A stretch of DNA of 47,495 bases from JAEVLT01 sp050496765 (GCF_050496765.1 NZ_JBNWEO010000022.1:1-47495), one strand, 5' to 3'. Positions 7,066 through 14,661 are shown, counted from the first letter of the stretch. The notes: generated by a model from the letters alone, not told the origin. Translations and numbers: made by a program.

Positions 7066-7566
7066 TCAGTCCTTCATTTCAAGAATTACGACTTTTTTCA
7101 ATTTCCGTTTGGCGCTGCTCCGCCACTGTTTGACGGCTGAAGCGGTGACATGCTCCCGTTTGGCAATTTCTTTGACTGAAAAATCGTTTAGGGATGTGTA
7201 AAGCACCCATTTCATTTCTTTATCAGTTAAATCAGCGCAGATGGACTGGAGGAATTCTGCTTCTAATGGCGGTTCTGCGTGCTTGTCCTGAACGGTGTCC
7301 CAATAGACTTCATCGGGATAGACAGATCGCTCTTCTTGTTTTCTCGCCTTTGTTAGTTCTGTCATGATTCTTCCCTTGATATACGAATAGGCATAACTAC
7401 TGAAGGTGCCTTTTGCCTCATCGAAGTTCTTGTAGGCATCCCACAAGGCAATGAGTCCGGTTTGAAAAAATTCATCCTTATTTTTATAAATATGCAAACG
7501 GGCGATGATTTTGTAAATCATCGGGGTGTACTGTTTTGCAATCGGATCAAACTGTTTTGCTTCCAC
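7066..7566 (-). CDS. SigO-like sigma-70 family RNA polymerase sigma factor
   Basis: This 166-residue protein has a sigma region 2 in the N-terminal half (FDPIAKQYTPMIYKII, DEFFQTGLIALWDAYKNFD, GTFSSYAYSYIKGRIMTE) and a C-terminal region 4 helix-turn-helix (DLTDKEMKWVLY, SVKEIAKREHVTASAVKQW). It directs RNA polymerase to a special promoter set. Length and motifs resemble the YvrI/SigO group, whose B. subtilis regulon includes yvrJ; two yvrJ-containing operons lie in this same window. The start is a GTG preceded by GAAGGG. No anti-sigma gene is adjacent. Its own upstream region has paired repeats (7579-7640). Confidence 0.8.
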   Translation of the reverse strand: MEAKQFDPIAKQYTPMIYKIIARLHIYKNKDEFFQTGLIALWDAYKNFDEAKGTFSSYAYSYIKGRIMTELTKARKQEERSVYPDEVYWDTVQDKHAEPPLEAEFLQSICADLTDKEMKWVLYTSLNDFSVKEIAKREHVTASAVKQWRSSAKRKLKKVVILEMKD

Positions 7567-7578
7567 TTGCGTATCCCT

Positions 7579-7640
7579 TCAGGATAGCGCGCTACCAATG
7601 TATTCCCGGGTAGTTTTAAGATAGCGCGAATCCATCCTGA
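7579..7640. promoter_or_regulatory. Paired repeats upstream of the sigma-factor gene
   Basis: GATAGCGCG occurs twice as a direct repeat (7583-7591 and 7620-7628), and the outer ends TCAGGAT and ATCCTGA are inverted copies. A hairpin CTACC/GGTAG lies between. This could be an operator or a leader structure for autoregulation; no known binding site matches. Confidence 0.35.
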
Positions 7641-7812
7641 CAGCGAACGAGCATTTTTTAATTTTGATGACCCAAAAAGCCCTTTTTATCAAAAATGGAG
7701 CGGATTTTTGAGAAAAGGGACGCAAAATTCCTATGTTTTTTTACATTCGGCATAGATTTCAGAAACATGGAGCTGGTTTTTGCGGAATGACGATTTGGAC
7801 GGGTTAGTGGGT

Positions 7813-7935
7813 ATGAATGGATTAAAGTACGTTGTTATCGAAAACAATTCAACAGCTTCGGCGATTGAAGATTTGTATGAAAGGATCAAAGTTCGTCGCT
7901 ACCTAAAGAAAAGCCGCTGCTCCATCGGCCATTGA
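7813..7935 (+). CDS. Small hypothetical ORF, 40 aa
   Basis: MNGLKYVVIENNSTASAIEDLYERIKVRRYLKK has the look of a genuine N-terminal peptide followed by a basic tail, but the ribosome site (AGTGGGT) is poor. It stands alone between the leftward sigma gene and the leftward DNA-binding gene. It may be a remnant of a longer mobile-element protein. Function unknown. Confidence 0.25.
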   Translation: MNGLKYVVIENNSTASAIEDLYERIKVRRYLKKSRCSIGH

Positions 7936-8074
7936 GTGAGGTGATTATTTTCCTTCAAGGTCAAGCGCTCTATATGCGGCATGGTTGCAGTTACAAAGTT
8001 AACAAGGATGCGGGGGGAGCGGTTCACTCGCTCTCCTATTATGCAGGAAGGTAACAGAGAATGGAACGTCAGCT

Positions 8075-8509
8075 TCATTTAGCCGAAATTTTTCCGAAAT
8101 TTAGGCTCATAATAATCCTTTTTTCACCCTTTTGAAAGATGTCCTGCGAGATGATTTCATAAAACCGTAAAGATTTTAGATAATAATAAAGCCTGGAAGC
8201 GGTGTTGTTGTCAATATTCGGCATACTTTCCAGTTTTTCAATTTCATTCGGTGCGATTTCTACGTTAAACAGGTTTGCTTTTTCGTTCTGCAGACATTCT
8301 TCAGCATATTGGACAATATCGTCCTTTCGAACTTGGTACATTCTGCTGCCGTGTTTTTTACCACCAAATATCCCCTTTTTTGCACCTTCCAAAATTTTAT
8401 TGTAATGGGACTTGTCTCCCTTATTTACGATGCGTAAAATACGCAAAACAATTTCATTTGCTTCAGGGATTGTCACATAGCCCGGATCCAAGTGATATTT
8501 TTTCACCAA
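8075..8509 (-). CDS. Hypothetical DNA-binding-like protein, 144 aa
   Basis: The N-terminal half (GYVTIPEANEIVLRILRIV, then GKKHGSRMYQVRKDDIVQYAEE) looks like an excisionase or MerR-like helix-turn-helix followed by a wing. The C-terminal half is charged and helical (NNTASRLYYYLKSLRFYE) with no motif I know. The likely start is TTG at 8509 or GTG at 8506 after GGGGGGATT. DNA binding is inference. A relationship to a former integrated element would fit the surrounding debris. Confidence 0.5.
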   Translation of the reverse strand: MVKKYHLDPGYVTIPEANEIVLRILRIVNKGDKSHYNKILEGAKKGIFGGKKHGSRMYQVRKDDIVQYAEECLQNEKANLFNVEIAPNEIEKLESMPNIDNNTASRLYYYLKSLRFYEIISQDIFQKGEKRIIMSLNFGKISAK

Positions 8510-8726
8510 CCATAATCCCCCCAGAACCTTATTACTATGTTTTATGGGGAATAGGACGGTATTATGACTCCAAAATTGTAAAAGAGAAGGTTTGTTTTGC
8601 TACTATGGATTTTGATTTGTGAAGGATTGAGCAATTTTGAATGATAAATAAGTGATTGAATGGAAATCTATGTGAGGGTGGGCGATTGTCGTCTTCTTTC
8701 CTTTATTGGGAAAGGGGGAGGTAATC

Positions 8727-8870
8727 ATGGAAACGATTCTTGAACTGGTTCGTGAAATTTTGAAAGGGATTGTGCGAGAAGTTTCTGCATATCTCTTTCG
8801 AAAAAATGTCCTAGAGCACAAGAAAACCACCCGACGCCTTCACAAGCAAAAGGGTGGTTCTCAAAAATAA
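8727..8870 (+). CDS. Small cationic protein in type I toxin-like cassette, copy 3
   Basis: Third copy: METILELVREILKGIVREVS, then a basic tail with TTRRLHKQKGG, 47 residues. AAAGGGGGAGG precedes the ATG. Most differences from copy 1 are conservative or silent, and the coding hairpin AACCACCC/GGGTGGTT is kept with a changed loop. The post-stop AACCGCCACCC run, the terminator and the antisense TATAAT boxes are all conserved. Selection on both the peptide and the RNA structure is likely. Confidence 0.65.
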   Translation: METILELVREILKGIVREVSAYLFRKNVLEHKKTTRRLHKQKGGSQK

Positions 8871-8911
8871 TCTACATGGACAACCGCCACCCTGACGGAA
8901 GCAGTTGCAGG

Positions 8912-8939
8912 GAGAAGTGTTCACGCACTTCTCTTTTTT
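8912..8939 (+). terminator. Terminator of cassette copy 3
   Basis: GAGAAGTG/CACTTCTC stem, 6-nt loop, six T residues, followed on the other strand by the same two TATAAT boxes. Confidence 0.85.
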
Positions 8940-9077
8940 ATTATATGTTTATTATACACAAACTAATTCAGTTTTAAAAGGGAATGGCATGTTTGTTTCC
9001 TTTGGCATCATTATTTGACAATCTTCTTTCTCTGTTCGGGGTGGGGAAGTCTTATTTAACATGGGATTGAGCCAAGT

Positions 9078-9097
9078 TTAATCAAACGTTTGATTAA
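9078..9097. promoter_or_regulatory. Perfect 20-bp palindrome TTAATCAAACGTTTGATTAA
   Basis: A perfect palindrome with the core ATCAAACGTTTGAT, also found at 6899-6912 and 35345-35358. Size and symmetry fit an operator of a dimeric repressor (TetR- or LacI-like), but no gene start is close. The rest of 8940-9248 holds no gene I can support. Confidence 0.4.
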
Positions 9098-9248
9098 TGA
9101 TACAAAAAGGGGATTTTGTCGAAAGCTGTAGCCCTATCATGGACGGAGCAATAGCAATGAATCCTAAACCCTCAAAATTCTCATGAAGAAGAATGCAAGG
9201 AATTCTTTACATTTCAAGAAGCGGTATGTCCCCGTTTGACATCCCGGA

Positions 9249-10046
9249 TCATGCTAATCCACAGCGGCCCTCTCCAAAGCCCATTTCATACAAATCCTGG
9301 TAGTAGGCTTTCTCAAACTGGTTGTTTAAAATTCCGTAAAAATAGGCAATCGGCTTTTTGACCGCATGGGTGAACTTTAGTTTGCGAATCAGCTGCTGGA
9401 AGGAATGATTGGCAATCGTGAGCATCCGTTCTGTTTGCGTTTCGCTATTGTTTCGGTATGCGGCGATTTTTACCATATGCCACATTTCTTCGATTGTTTT
9501 GGCTTCAGAGAAAAAATACTTTGCCTGCTGAACAAATGGCTGTGGTACGCGGTCACTGACAAAGGTATGGTTCAATTCGGACGGTTCTTGTTGACGTTTC
9601 TTTATCTTTTGATTGTTTGGTTTAGAAAGATTACTGGTTTCCTTATGGTGGTTCGTTTTTTCCACTTTTGGTGGTTCATTTGCAGGAAAACGATTGAAAA
9701 CATATAAATTGCTTGATTGCGATCCGTTTTTTCGCTCGGTTTCATACACGGTCAAGATGCCGAATTTTATGGCTTTTTGCACCATTCGTTTAAAAGTGGA
9801 ACGGGAAATGCCGTTGTTTTGGTATTCTTCATGAATCGCTTTTAAGATCGTACCGATTTTTGCATTTGCGACTCCTGGAATTTTTGCCGAAAACCGAGCA
9901 AGCCGTTTCAGTCCGATCCATTCTCCCTTGGAAAAATCTTGTTTTTTCTCCGCCAGCCACATTTCAAAATGATCATTAAATTCCTTTAGCGTTTTAAATT
10001 GTGAATACGATTCAAATTGTTCAATTTTGCCTGATTTCATCTTCAT
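9249..10046 (-). CDS. Winged-helix replication-initiator-like protein, 265 aa
   Basis: The first ~115 residues form a helix-turn-helix module (FSKGEWIGLKRLARFSAKIPG, GISRSTFKRMVQKAIKFGIL, VYETERKNGSQSSNLYVF), similar in style to plasmid or phage replication initiators and to uncharacterised cytosolic proteins of bacilli. A Lys/Asn-rich linker follows, then a second domain (TIEEMWHMVKIAAYRNN, KPIAYFYGILNNQFEKAYY). The ATG at 10046 follows AAAGGACGG. The promoter block at 10066-10101 is shared with the DUF1659 operons, suggesting common control. DNA binding is inferred; the biological role is unknown. Confidence 0.65.
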   Translation of the reverse strand: MKMKSGKIEQFESYSQFKTLKEFNDHFEMWLAEKKQDFSKGEWIGLKRLARFSAKIPGVANAKIGTILKAIHEEYQNNGISRSTFKRMVQKAIKFGILTVYETERKNGSQSSNLYVFNRFPANEPPKVEKTNHHKETSNLSKPNNQKIKKRQQEPSELNHTFVSDRVPQPFVQQAKYFFSEAKTIEEMWHMVKIAAYRNNSETQTERMLTIANHSFQQLIRKLKFTHAVKKPIAYFYGILNNQFEKAYYQDLYEMGFGEGRCGLA

Positions 10047-10065
10047 CGATCTGCACCGTCCTTTA

Positions 10066-10101
10066 CTTTCTAAATATGGATGGGCGGGCCAAAAGGACAG
10101 G
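10066..10101 (-). promoter_or_regulatory. Candidate alternative-sigma promoter before the winged-helix gene
   Basis: The 36-nt block has CCTGTCCTTTT at its upstream end and TTTAGAAAG at its downstream end, like the blocks at 2712-2747 and 13479-13514, while the middle 14 or so nt differ. Same spacing and same distance to the ribosome site. Confidence 0.45.
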
Positions 10102-10206
10102 TTGGATGTGTGACAAATTGGTGAACAGTTTAATATCGAGGAGAGTAGATGAGCGAGCGGATCGTGTAAATCCTGCGGAAAACCTCTCGTTGCCAGCCGA
10201 ACGTAC

Positions 10207-10390
10207 GGATAACCGGAAAAAAGAACAAACTCCCACGGCAGTGAGCGGAAATACGGATAAACGGATGATTTTCACGGATAAGGTGAGAATGACCGCGGAT
10301 AAAAAGCAAATTTCCGCGGATAAAAAGAGAAAACCCGCGGATAAACGGGAAAACTCCGCGGATAAAAACCGAAATCGCGCGGATAAAAGG
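10207..10390 (+). repeat. 21-bp GGATAAA repeat array 2
   Basis: Seven or eight units of 21 bp with the core CCGCGGATAAA, preceded by the head sequence GGCAGTGAGCGGAAATAC. Array 2 ends directly at the ribosome site of the truncated cassette gene at 10424. Confidence 0.9.
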
Positions 10391-10423
10391 AAAAACCCCC
10401 TTATCGGAAAGGGGGTGATAACC

Positions 10424-10537
10424 ATGAAACCATTTCTTGAATTGCTTCATGAAGTTCTGATCAAAACCGTCACGGTGGAACAGCGCTTATGCTGCATCAT
10501 GCAGGAAACGAGGATCATTGTAGTAAATCACTTCTGA
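10424..10537 (+). pseudogene. Truncated, chimeric copy of the small-protein cassette gene
   Basis: MKPFLELLHEVLIKTV matches the start of the cassette peptides and has a strong ribosome site (AAAGGGGGTGATAACC), but the sequence then departs from the family, loses the basic tail and runs 37 residues into DNA that encodes the convergent gene at 10487-10645. Hairpin and terminator of the cassette are missing. It is best read as a recombination remnant. Confidence 0.55.
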
Positions 10538-10645
10538 TAAAATTTTACAGCCTTTCATGTTCTGAAAAGCTTCTCTTGCTTCTTCCTCGGTTTCAAATTC
10601 AAACATTGTAATTTCTGTATCTACATAACGAGTAATAACCCACAT
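10487..10645 (-). CDS. Small conserved-looking protein, 52 aa
   Basis: MWVITRYVDTEITMFEFETEEEA... continues with FQNMKGCKILSEVIYYNDP. TTTAGGAGGCACTTTT precedes the ATG at the right spacing. The alternating pattern of a strand, a charged helix (EEEAREAFQNM) and a second strand suggests a small folded domain. It is divergent from the LysR gene (165 bp between starts), so LysR control is possible. Family unknown to me. Confidence 0.6.
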   Translation of the reverse strand: MWVITRYVDTEITMFEFETEEEAREAFQNMKGCKILSEVIYYNDPRFLHDAA

Positions 10646-10810
10646 AAAAGTGCCTCCTAAATTTTTATACTATCTGCAGGGTATAAACATTTATAACCTG
10701 ATTTATTGCTACAGTCTAAGGATAATGCAATAATTGAAATAAATAAAATGCTAATAATTTATACTAAGATATAAATAAAATCTATATCATATTTATTTTG
10801 GGAGGATTCA

Positions 10811-11686
10811 ATGGATTATCGCGATTGGGAGATACTGAAGGTACTTTATAGTCAAAAAAATTTAACAAAAGCGGCCAAACTTTTGTTTATTTCACAGCCT
10901 GCTTTAACCAATCGTTTAAAACATCTGCAGGAGGAATTAGGTGTCAAAATCGTAACCCGTGAAAGCCGTGGAATTCATTTTACCCCACAAGGAGAATATC
11001 TTGTTCATTGCGCGGATGAAGCCCTTGCACATTACCAAAAAGTAAAAGAACATGTCCGAAATATGAGCAATAACGAAAATAATACAGTAGCAGGTATTTT
11101 AAAATTAGGGGTATCGAATTTTTTTGCCAATTATGAGCTTCCTTCTCTTTTAAAGTTATTTAAAATGAAATATCCCCATGTGGAATTTAAAGTGACGACT
11201 GGTTGGAGCAAGGATATTACTCAGTTTATCCATAATAAGGATGTTCATGTAGCCTTTGTTCGCGGAAATTATAGCGATAGAGGGTTAAGGAAACATCTAT
11301 TATTTGAAGAAACCATTTCGATTGCCTCAAAAGAAGAAATTCATATGGCCAATTTGCCGCACCTTCCAAGGGTGGATTACCAAGGGGATTTTTTACTAAA
11401 ATCGTTAATTGATCATTGGTGGGCTGAAAACTATACTGAACCGCCTTTGATCAGTATCGAAGTAGACCAAGTGGAGACGTGTAAGGAAATGGTGATCAAT
11501 GGTTTGGGCTATGGCATCCTGTCCAGTAGAATGCTTAACAATGCAGGGGATTTGTATAAAATCGACTTAACGGATCAAAAAGGGAAACCGATTTTACGCA
11601 AAACGTGGATGTTCTATCATAAGGAATCTTTGGAATGGAATGTCGTAAAGGCCTTTGTCAATTTTGTCGAACATATTCAGTATTAG
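10811..11686 (+). CDS. LysR family transcriptional regulator
   Basis: The 291-residue protein has the canonical N-terminal winged helix-turn-helix (WEILKVLYSQKNLTKAAKLL, SQPALTNRLKHLQEELGVKI, FTPQGEYLVHCADEAL) and a C-terminal periplasmic-binding-like effector domain from about residue 93 (GILKLGVSNFFANYELPSLL ... MVINGLGYGILSS). It activates or represses target genes in response to a small ligand that cannot be predicted. GGGAGGATTCA precedes the ATG. The divergent 52-aa gene is the nearest target candidate. Its stop lies only about 30 bp before repeat array 3. Confidence 0.92.
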   Translation: MDYRDWEILKVLYSQKNLTKAAKLLFISQPALTNRLKHLQEELGVKIVTRESRGIHFTPQGEYLVHCADEALAHYQKVKEHVRNMSNNENNTVAGILKLGVSNFFANYELPSLLKLFKMKYPHVEFKVTTGWSKDITQFIHNKDVHVAFVRGNYSDRGLRKHLLFEETISIASKEEIHMANLPHLPRVDYQGDFLLKSLIDHWWAENYTEPPLISIEVDQVETCKEMVINGLGYGILSSRMLNNAGDLYKIDLTDQKGKPILRKTWMFYHKESLEWNVVKAFVNFVEHIQY

Positions 11687-11718
11687 TGCCAGGTACGATC
11701 GAGTATGGTAGCTGGGGC

Positions 11719-12640
11719 GGGATAAATGAAGGATTCCCGCGGATAAAAAGCAGAATCGCACGGATAATGATCGAAACTCCGCGGAGAAAACGCAAAACTC
11801 CGCGGATAAAAGAGTAGACCCCCGCGGCGGTGAGATGAAATACGGATAAAAGGAAAATTTCCGCGGATAAAAGAAGGATTTCCGCGGATAAAAAGCAGAA
11901 TCGCACGGATAAAGATCGAAACTCCGCGGATAAAACGCAAAACTCCGCGGATAAAAGAGTAGACCCCCGCGGCGGTGAGATGAAATACGGATAAAAGGAA
12001 AATTTCCGCGGATAAAAAGCAGAATCGCACGGATAAAGATCGAAACTCCGCGGATAAAACGCAAAACTCCGCGGATAAAAGAGTAGACCCCCGCGGTGGC
12101 GAGATGAAATACGGATAAAAGGAAAATTTCCGCGGATAAAAGAAGGATTCCCGCGGATAAAAAGCAGAATCGCACGGATAAAGATCGAAACTCCGCGGAT
12201 AAAACGCAAAACTCCGCGGATAAAAGAGTAGACCCCCGCGGCGGTGAGATGAAATACGGATAAAAGGAAAATTTCCGCGGATAAAAGAAGGATTTCCGCG
12301 GATAAAAAGCGGAATCGCACGGATAAAGATCGAAAGTCCGCGGATAAAAGAGTAGACCCCCGCGGTGGCGAGATGAAATACGGATAAAAGGAAAATTCCC
12401 GCGGATAAAAGAAGGATTTCCGCGGATAAAAAGCAGAATCGCACGGATAAAGAGCGAAACTCCGCGGAGAAAACGCGAAACTCCGCGGATAAAACGCAAA
12501 ACTCCGCGGATAAAAGAGTAGACCCCCGCGGCGGCGAGATGAAATACGGATAAAAGGAAAATTTCCGCGGATAAAAGAAGGATTTCCGCGGATAAAAAGC
12601 AGAATCGCACGGATAAAGATCGAAACTCCGCGGATAAAAC
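11719..12640 (+). repeat. 21-bp GGATAAA repeat array 3 (largest)
   Basis: About 40 units of exactly 21 bp. A 40-bp spacer unit (GAGTAGACCCCCGCGG then GAGATGAAATAC) recurs with starts near 11817, 11962, 12086, 12231, 12355 and 12521; the intervals 145, 124, 145, 124 and 166 all equal a multiple of 21 plus 19, so superunits differ by whole units. Because 21 is divisible by 3 and the unit has no stop on the minus strand, all three minus frames stay open for hundreds of codons; these are not genes. Confidence 0.95.
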
Positions 12641-12677
12641 TAAAAATCTCCATGGAAATGCGAGGTTCAGCAGATTA

Positions 12678-12716
12678 AAAAAGGATACATAAATCATGTG
12701 ATTTTGTATCCTTTTG
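12678..12716 (-). terminator. Terminator of the YvrJ operon (copy B)
   Basis: AAAGGATACA/TGTATCCTTT stem 15 nt beyond the YvrJ stop, with T-runs on both sides, so it may act in both directions and shields the operon from array 3. Confidence 0.75.
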
Positions 12717-12729
12717 CTCGTGTGATTGT

Positions 12730-12873
12730 TTACGTTCTTTCTCTTAATCGATCGGGAAGGCTTTGGATGGATTGGACAACTAGATCCAGCTTGGACTCGA
12801 TTCGGTAAAGCAAATAGAGCGTTACGACAATCGGAAAGCCCACCTCACTGATGATGGGAATGAACTGTTCCAC
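12730..12873 (-). CDS. YvrJ family small membrane protein
   Basis: 47 residues: a hydrophobic N-terminal segment (FIPIISEVGFPIVVTLYLLY) followed by an amphipathic helix (ESKLDLVVQSIQSLPDRLRE), the YvrJ pattern. The GTG at 12873 follows AAAAAGGAGGTGG; the longer frame to 12942 has no ribosome site. It is the last gene of DUF1659-DUF2922-YvrJ and the intact counterpart of the broken copy at 2077-2142. In B. subtilis yvrJ is linked to the SigO regulon; the function is unknown. Confidence 0.85.
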   Translation of the reverse strand: MEQFIPIISEVGFPIVVTLYLLYRIESKLDLVVQSIQSLPDRLRERT

Positions 12874-12953
12874 GGTTTGCCACCTCCTTTTTAAATGCAA
12901 AATCTCTGCTTTGAGAATTCCCTTAAAAACTAGTTTTCGCAATCAAGTTAACA

Positions 12954-12985
12954 ACAAGGCTGGATTGCGAACGAATCCAGCCCTG
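12954..12985 (-). terminator. Hairpin between DUF2922 and YvrJ genes (copy B)
   Basis: Stem GGCTGGATT/AATCCAGCC, identical to 2187-2218. Being inside the operon it may attenuate yvrJ expression. Confidence 0.5.
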
Positions 12986-12990
12986 TTTCA

Positions 12991-13209
12991 TTAGGCAAGG
13001 GTATAATCGGTTACATTACGCTCAACGACACGTGCCCCTGCTGCAGAGACTAATTTGCCGTTTGCGGTTAAGAATGCATCCGCCGCAATAATCTGATCCA
13101 TCGATTGCTTGACGGCAGCCGGATCGACTGGTTCCTTTGGATTGTCAAGCGAGATTCTTGCAGACTTTCCCGTTTCGGTTGCAAATTCCAGTTCCAATGC
13201 TTTGGCCAT
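12991..13209 (-). CDS. DUF2922 family small protein (copy B)
   Basis: Same 72-residue protein as at 2224-2442 except for E in place of Q at position 8. The surrounding ~560 bp match the other copy nearly base for base, including ribosome site and hairpin, pointing to recent duplication or ongoing gene conversion. Here the downstream yvrJ is intact, so this is the more complete operon. Confidence 0.85.
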   Translation of the reverse strand: MAKALELEFATETGKSARISLDNPKEPVDPAAVKQSMDQIIAADAFLTANGKLVSAAGARVVERNVTDYTLA

Positions 13210-13242
13210 TTTGGTCACCTCCTTGTTTTTTAAAAAAATTCA

Positions 13243-13458
13243 TTACGCGATAATATCTGAACTGTCATTTCGTTCAACGGTGTTAAGCGGGTTGTTGCAT
13301 AAAGCAGCAAGCGCTTGGGCGGTTTGGAAAAGTTGATCGGTTGTTGCTTCTTTTTTGATGTTTAATGACTTTGCTTTGTACAGGGTCTTTCCGTTTCCAT
13401 CCACTCCGACTTCGAAAACAAGCCGAAGCTTTGATTGAATTAATGATGCCTGTGCCAT
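13243..13458 (-). CDS. DUF1659 family small protein (copy B)
   Basis: The 71-residue product is identical to copy A (2476-2691), with the same AAAGGAGGTGA ribosome site. Differences from copy A are confined to the bases just upstream of the ATG. It opens the intact DUF1659-DUF2922-YvrJ operon, directly after the shared promoter block. Confidence 0.85.
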   Translation of the reverse strand: MAQASLIQSKLRLVFEVGVDGNGKTLYKAKSLNIKKEATTDQLFQTAQALAALCNNPLNTVERNDSSDIIA

Positions 13459-13478
13459 CTGTCCGTCACCTCCTTTCA

Positions 13479-13514
13479 CTTTCTATATAGAAAGGAAGCG
13501 GGAAAAAGGACAGG
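13479..13514 (-). promoter_or_regulatory. Candidate alternative-sigma promoter (copy B)
   Basis: Identical to the block at 2712-2747. The duplicated segment ends within a few bases upstream of it, so the promoter was duplicated with the genes. Confidence 0.45.
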
Positions 13515-13860
13515 ATGAATTCGATTAAATTGGGATGGAGGGGAGGCCGTCTTTGTATCTCAACAATTTCGAAACGAGAGAAAACCCATGAACGCGAATT
13601 CTTCTGTCCTGCTACTTGGTAAACCCTTAAAGAATTTGTCGATGCAGGAGGCAGAGGGGGGACTTAAAATCATAACCATGGTAGAGGGTACAAGAGAAGT
13701 GTTACCGGTTGCTGGGGCATCTCTTTTGTATTATGGGGCCTTTATACATACAATTAGTTTTGAAGAGAAAAGAAACATTGGGAACAACGCGGCGGTTCTG
13801 GTCAGTACTGACACGACAAAAAAGAACCGACCCTGGGTTTCCGGAAAGTGGTGATTTTCT
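13515..13860. other. Intergenic region with a GAACCG-type dispersed repeat
   Basis: A plus-strand frame at 13588-13854 exists but has no clear ribosome site and its last codons are made by a repeat-like segment (AAAGAACCGACCCTGGGTTTC). I see no supported gene here. Confidence 0.4.
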
Positions 13861-14661
13861 GTGTTGAAGTTGGGATTAAAAGGCGCTTATCAGCCGGAAC
13901 AGCTATATGACCGTCTAAAGTACAAACCAGATATTATTGAGTTGCATTTGCTTGATGATGATTTGTTTGGGGACAAACGATACCAATTGGAGAGTACGAT
14001 TTCGATGTTGTTGAGCCAGGGGTATGAGGTTTTCTTGCATCATCCATCCAAATATAGAGGCAGATTTTTAAATATTATTCACGAACAACAAGAGGATTAT
14101 CTTTACTATCATTTGTCTTCCCAAATTCTTGCGGAAATTTGTTCTGCTCATTCGATTCGGTGTGTGATTCATCCGCATTACATTAAATCGGAAACCACGA
14201 TCATTCATAAAGAAAATACACTAAAAATGGTGCGAGAAATGGAGAAAATTTTGACATATGGAAGGGATGTATTCTTATGGGAAAATTCCATTTACGGTCT
14301 TTTTACAGCGGAAAATCCGAGATGGTACGAGGATTTTATCAAGCCATTGAATTTGCCATTGGTTTATGACATCAGCCATGCGTTTATTTCTTTTAAAGGG
14401 GATAATCAGCTGCTTTTGAAACAGATGGAAAGGCTCGATCCTTCTATTCACTATTTTCACGTGGTTGACAGTGAAGGAAAAACCCATGATGGGCTGCCAT
14501 TGGGCGCTGGCCGCATTCAGTGGGAGCCGATTATTCCGTTTTTACTTAACAGGCCGTACATCTATGAAATTGCCCTTAAAGATCAGGCGGATGCAACCGA
14601 AATGGTCGAAAGCCATCTTTATCTTTGTGCCAGAAACCATCCGAATGTTGTAGAAGATTAA
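13861..14661 (+). CDS. Xylose-isomerase-like TIM-barrel (AP endonuclease 2 superfamily) protein
   Basis: The 266-residue protein has the order of metal-binding segments of this superfamily: HHPSKYRG and IHPHYIKSE in the first half, LWENSIYG, then YDISHAF and finally HVVDSEGKTHDGLPLGAGRI. These supply the His, Glu and Asp ligands of a divalent-metal site in sugar isomerases, epimerases and endonuclease IV. Substrate cannot be predicted; the sugar isomerase/epimerase branch seems likelier than DNA repair. The start is GTG 13861, with AAAGTGGTGA as the ribosome site. The gene is alone and ends before a strong terminator at 14788. Confidence 0.75.
   Translation: MLKLGLKGAYQPEQLYDRLKYKPDIIELHLLDDDLFGDKRYQLESTISMLLSQGYEVFLHHPSKYRGRFLNIIHEQQEDYLYYHLSSQILAEICSAHSIRCVIHPHYIKSETTIIHKENTLKMVREMEKILTYGRDVFLWENSIYGLFTAENPRWYEDFIKPLNLPLVYDISHAFISFKGDNQLLLKQMERLDPSIHYFHVVDSEGKTHDGLPLGAGRIQWEPIIPFLLNRPYIYEIALKDQADATEMVESHLYLCARNHPNVVED

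Noticed and set aside
10001..10423. Long plus-strand frame leading into the truncated cassette gene
   Set aside because: It runs through repeat array 2 and the promoter of the leftward winged-helix gene. The real start, with a strong ribosome site, is the ATG at 10424.
11719..12640. CRISPR array
   Set aside because: The repeats are contiguous 21-bp units without unique spacers of constant size, and no cas genes are near.
11594..12697. Long overlapping open frames of 253-367 codons on the minus strand
   Set aside because: All three minus frames are open only because the 21-bp unit is divisible by three and lacks stops on that strand. The products are monotonous (FIRG, LSAE, FYPR repeats) and no ribosome site is present.
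13588..13854. 88-codon plus-strand frame
   Set aside because: No ribosome site, no recognisable family, and its end is made by a dispersed repeat.
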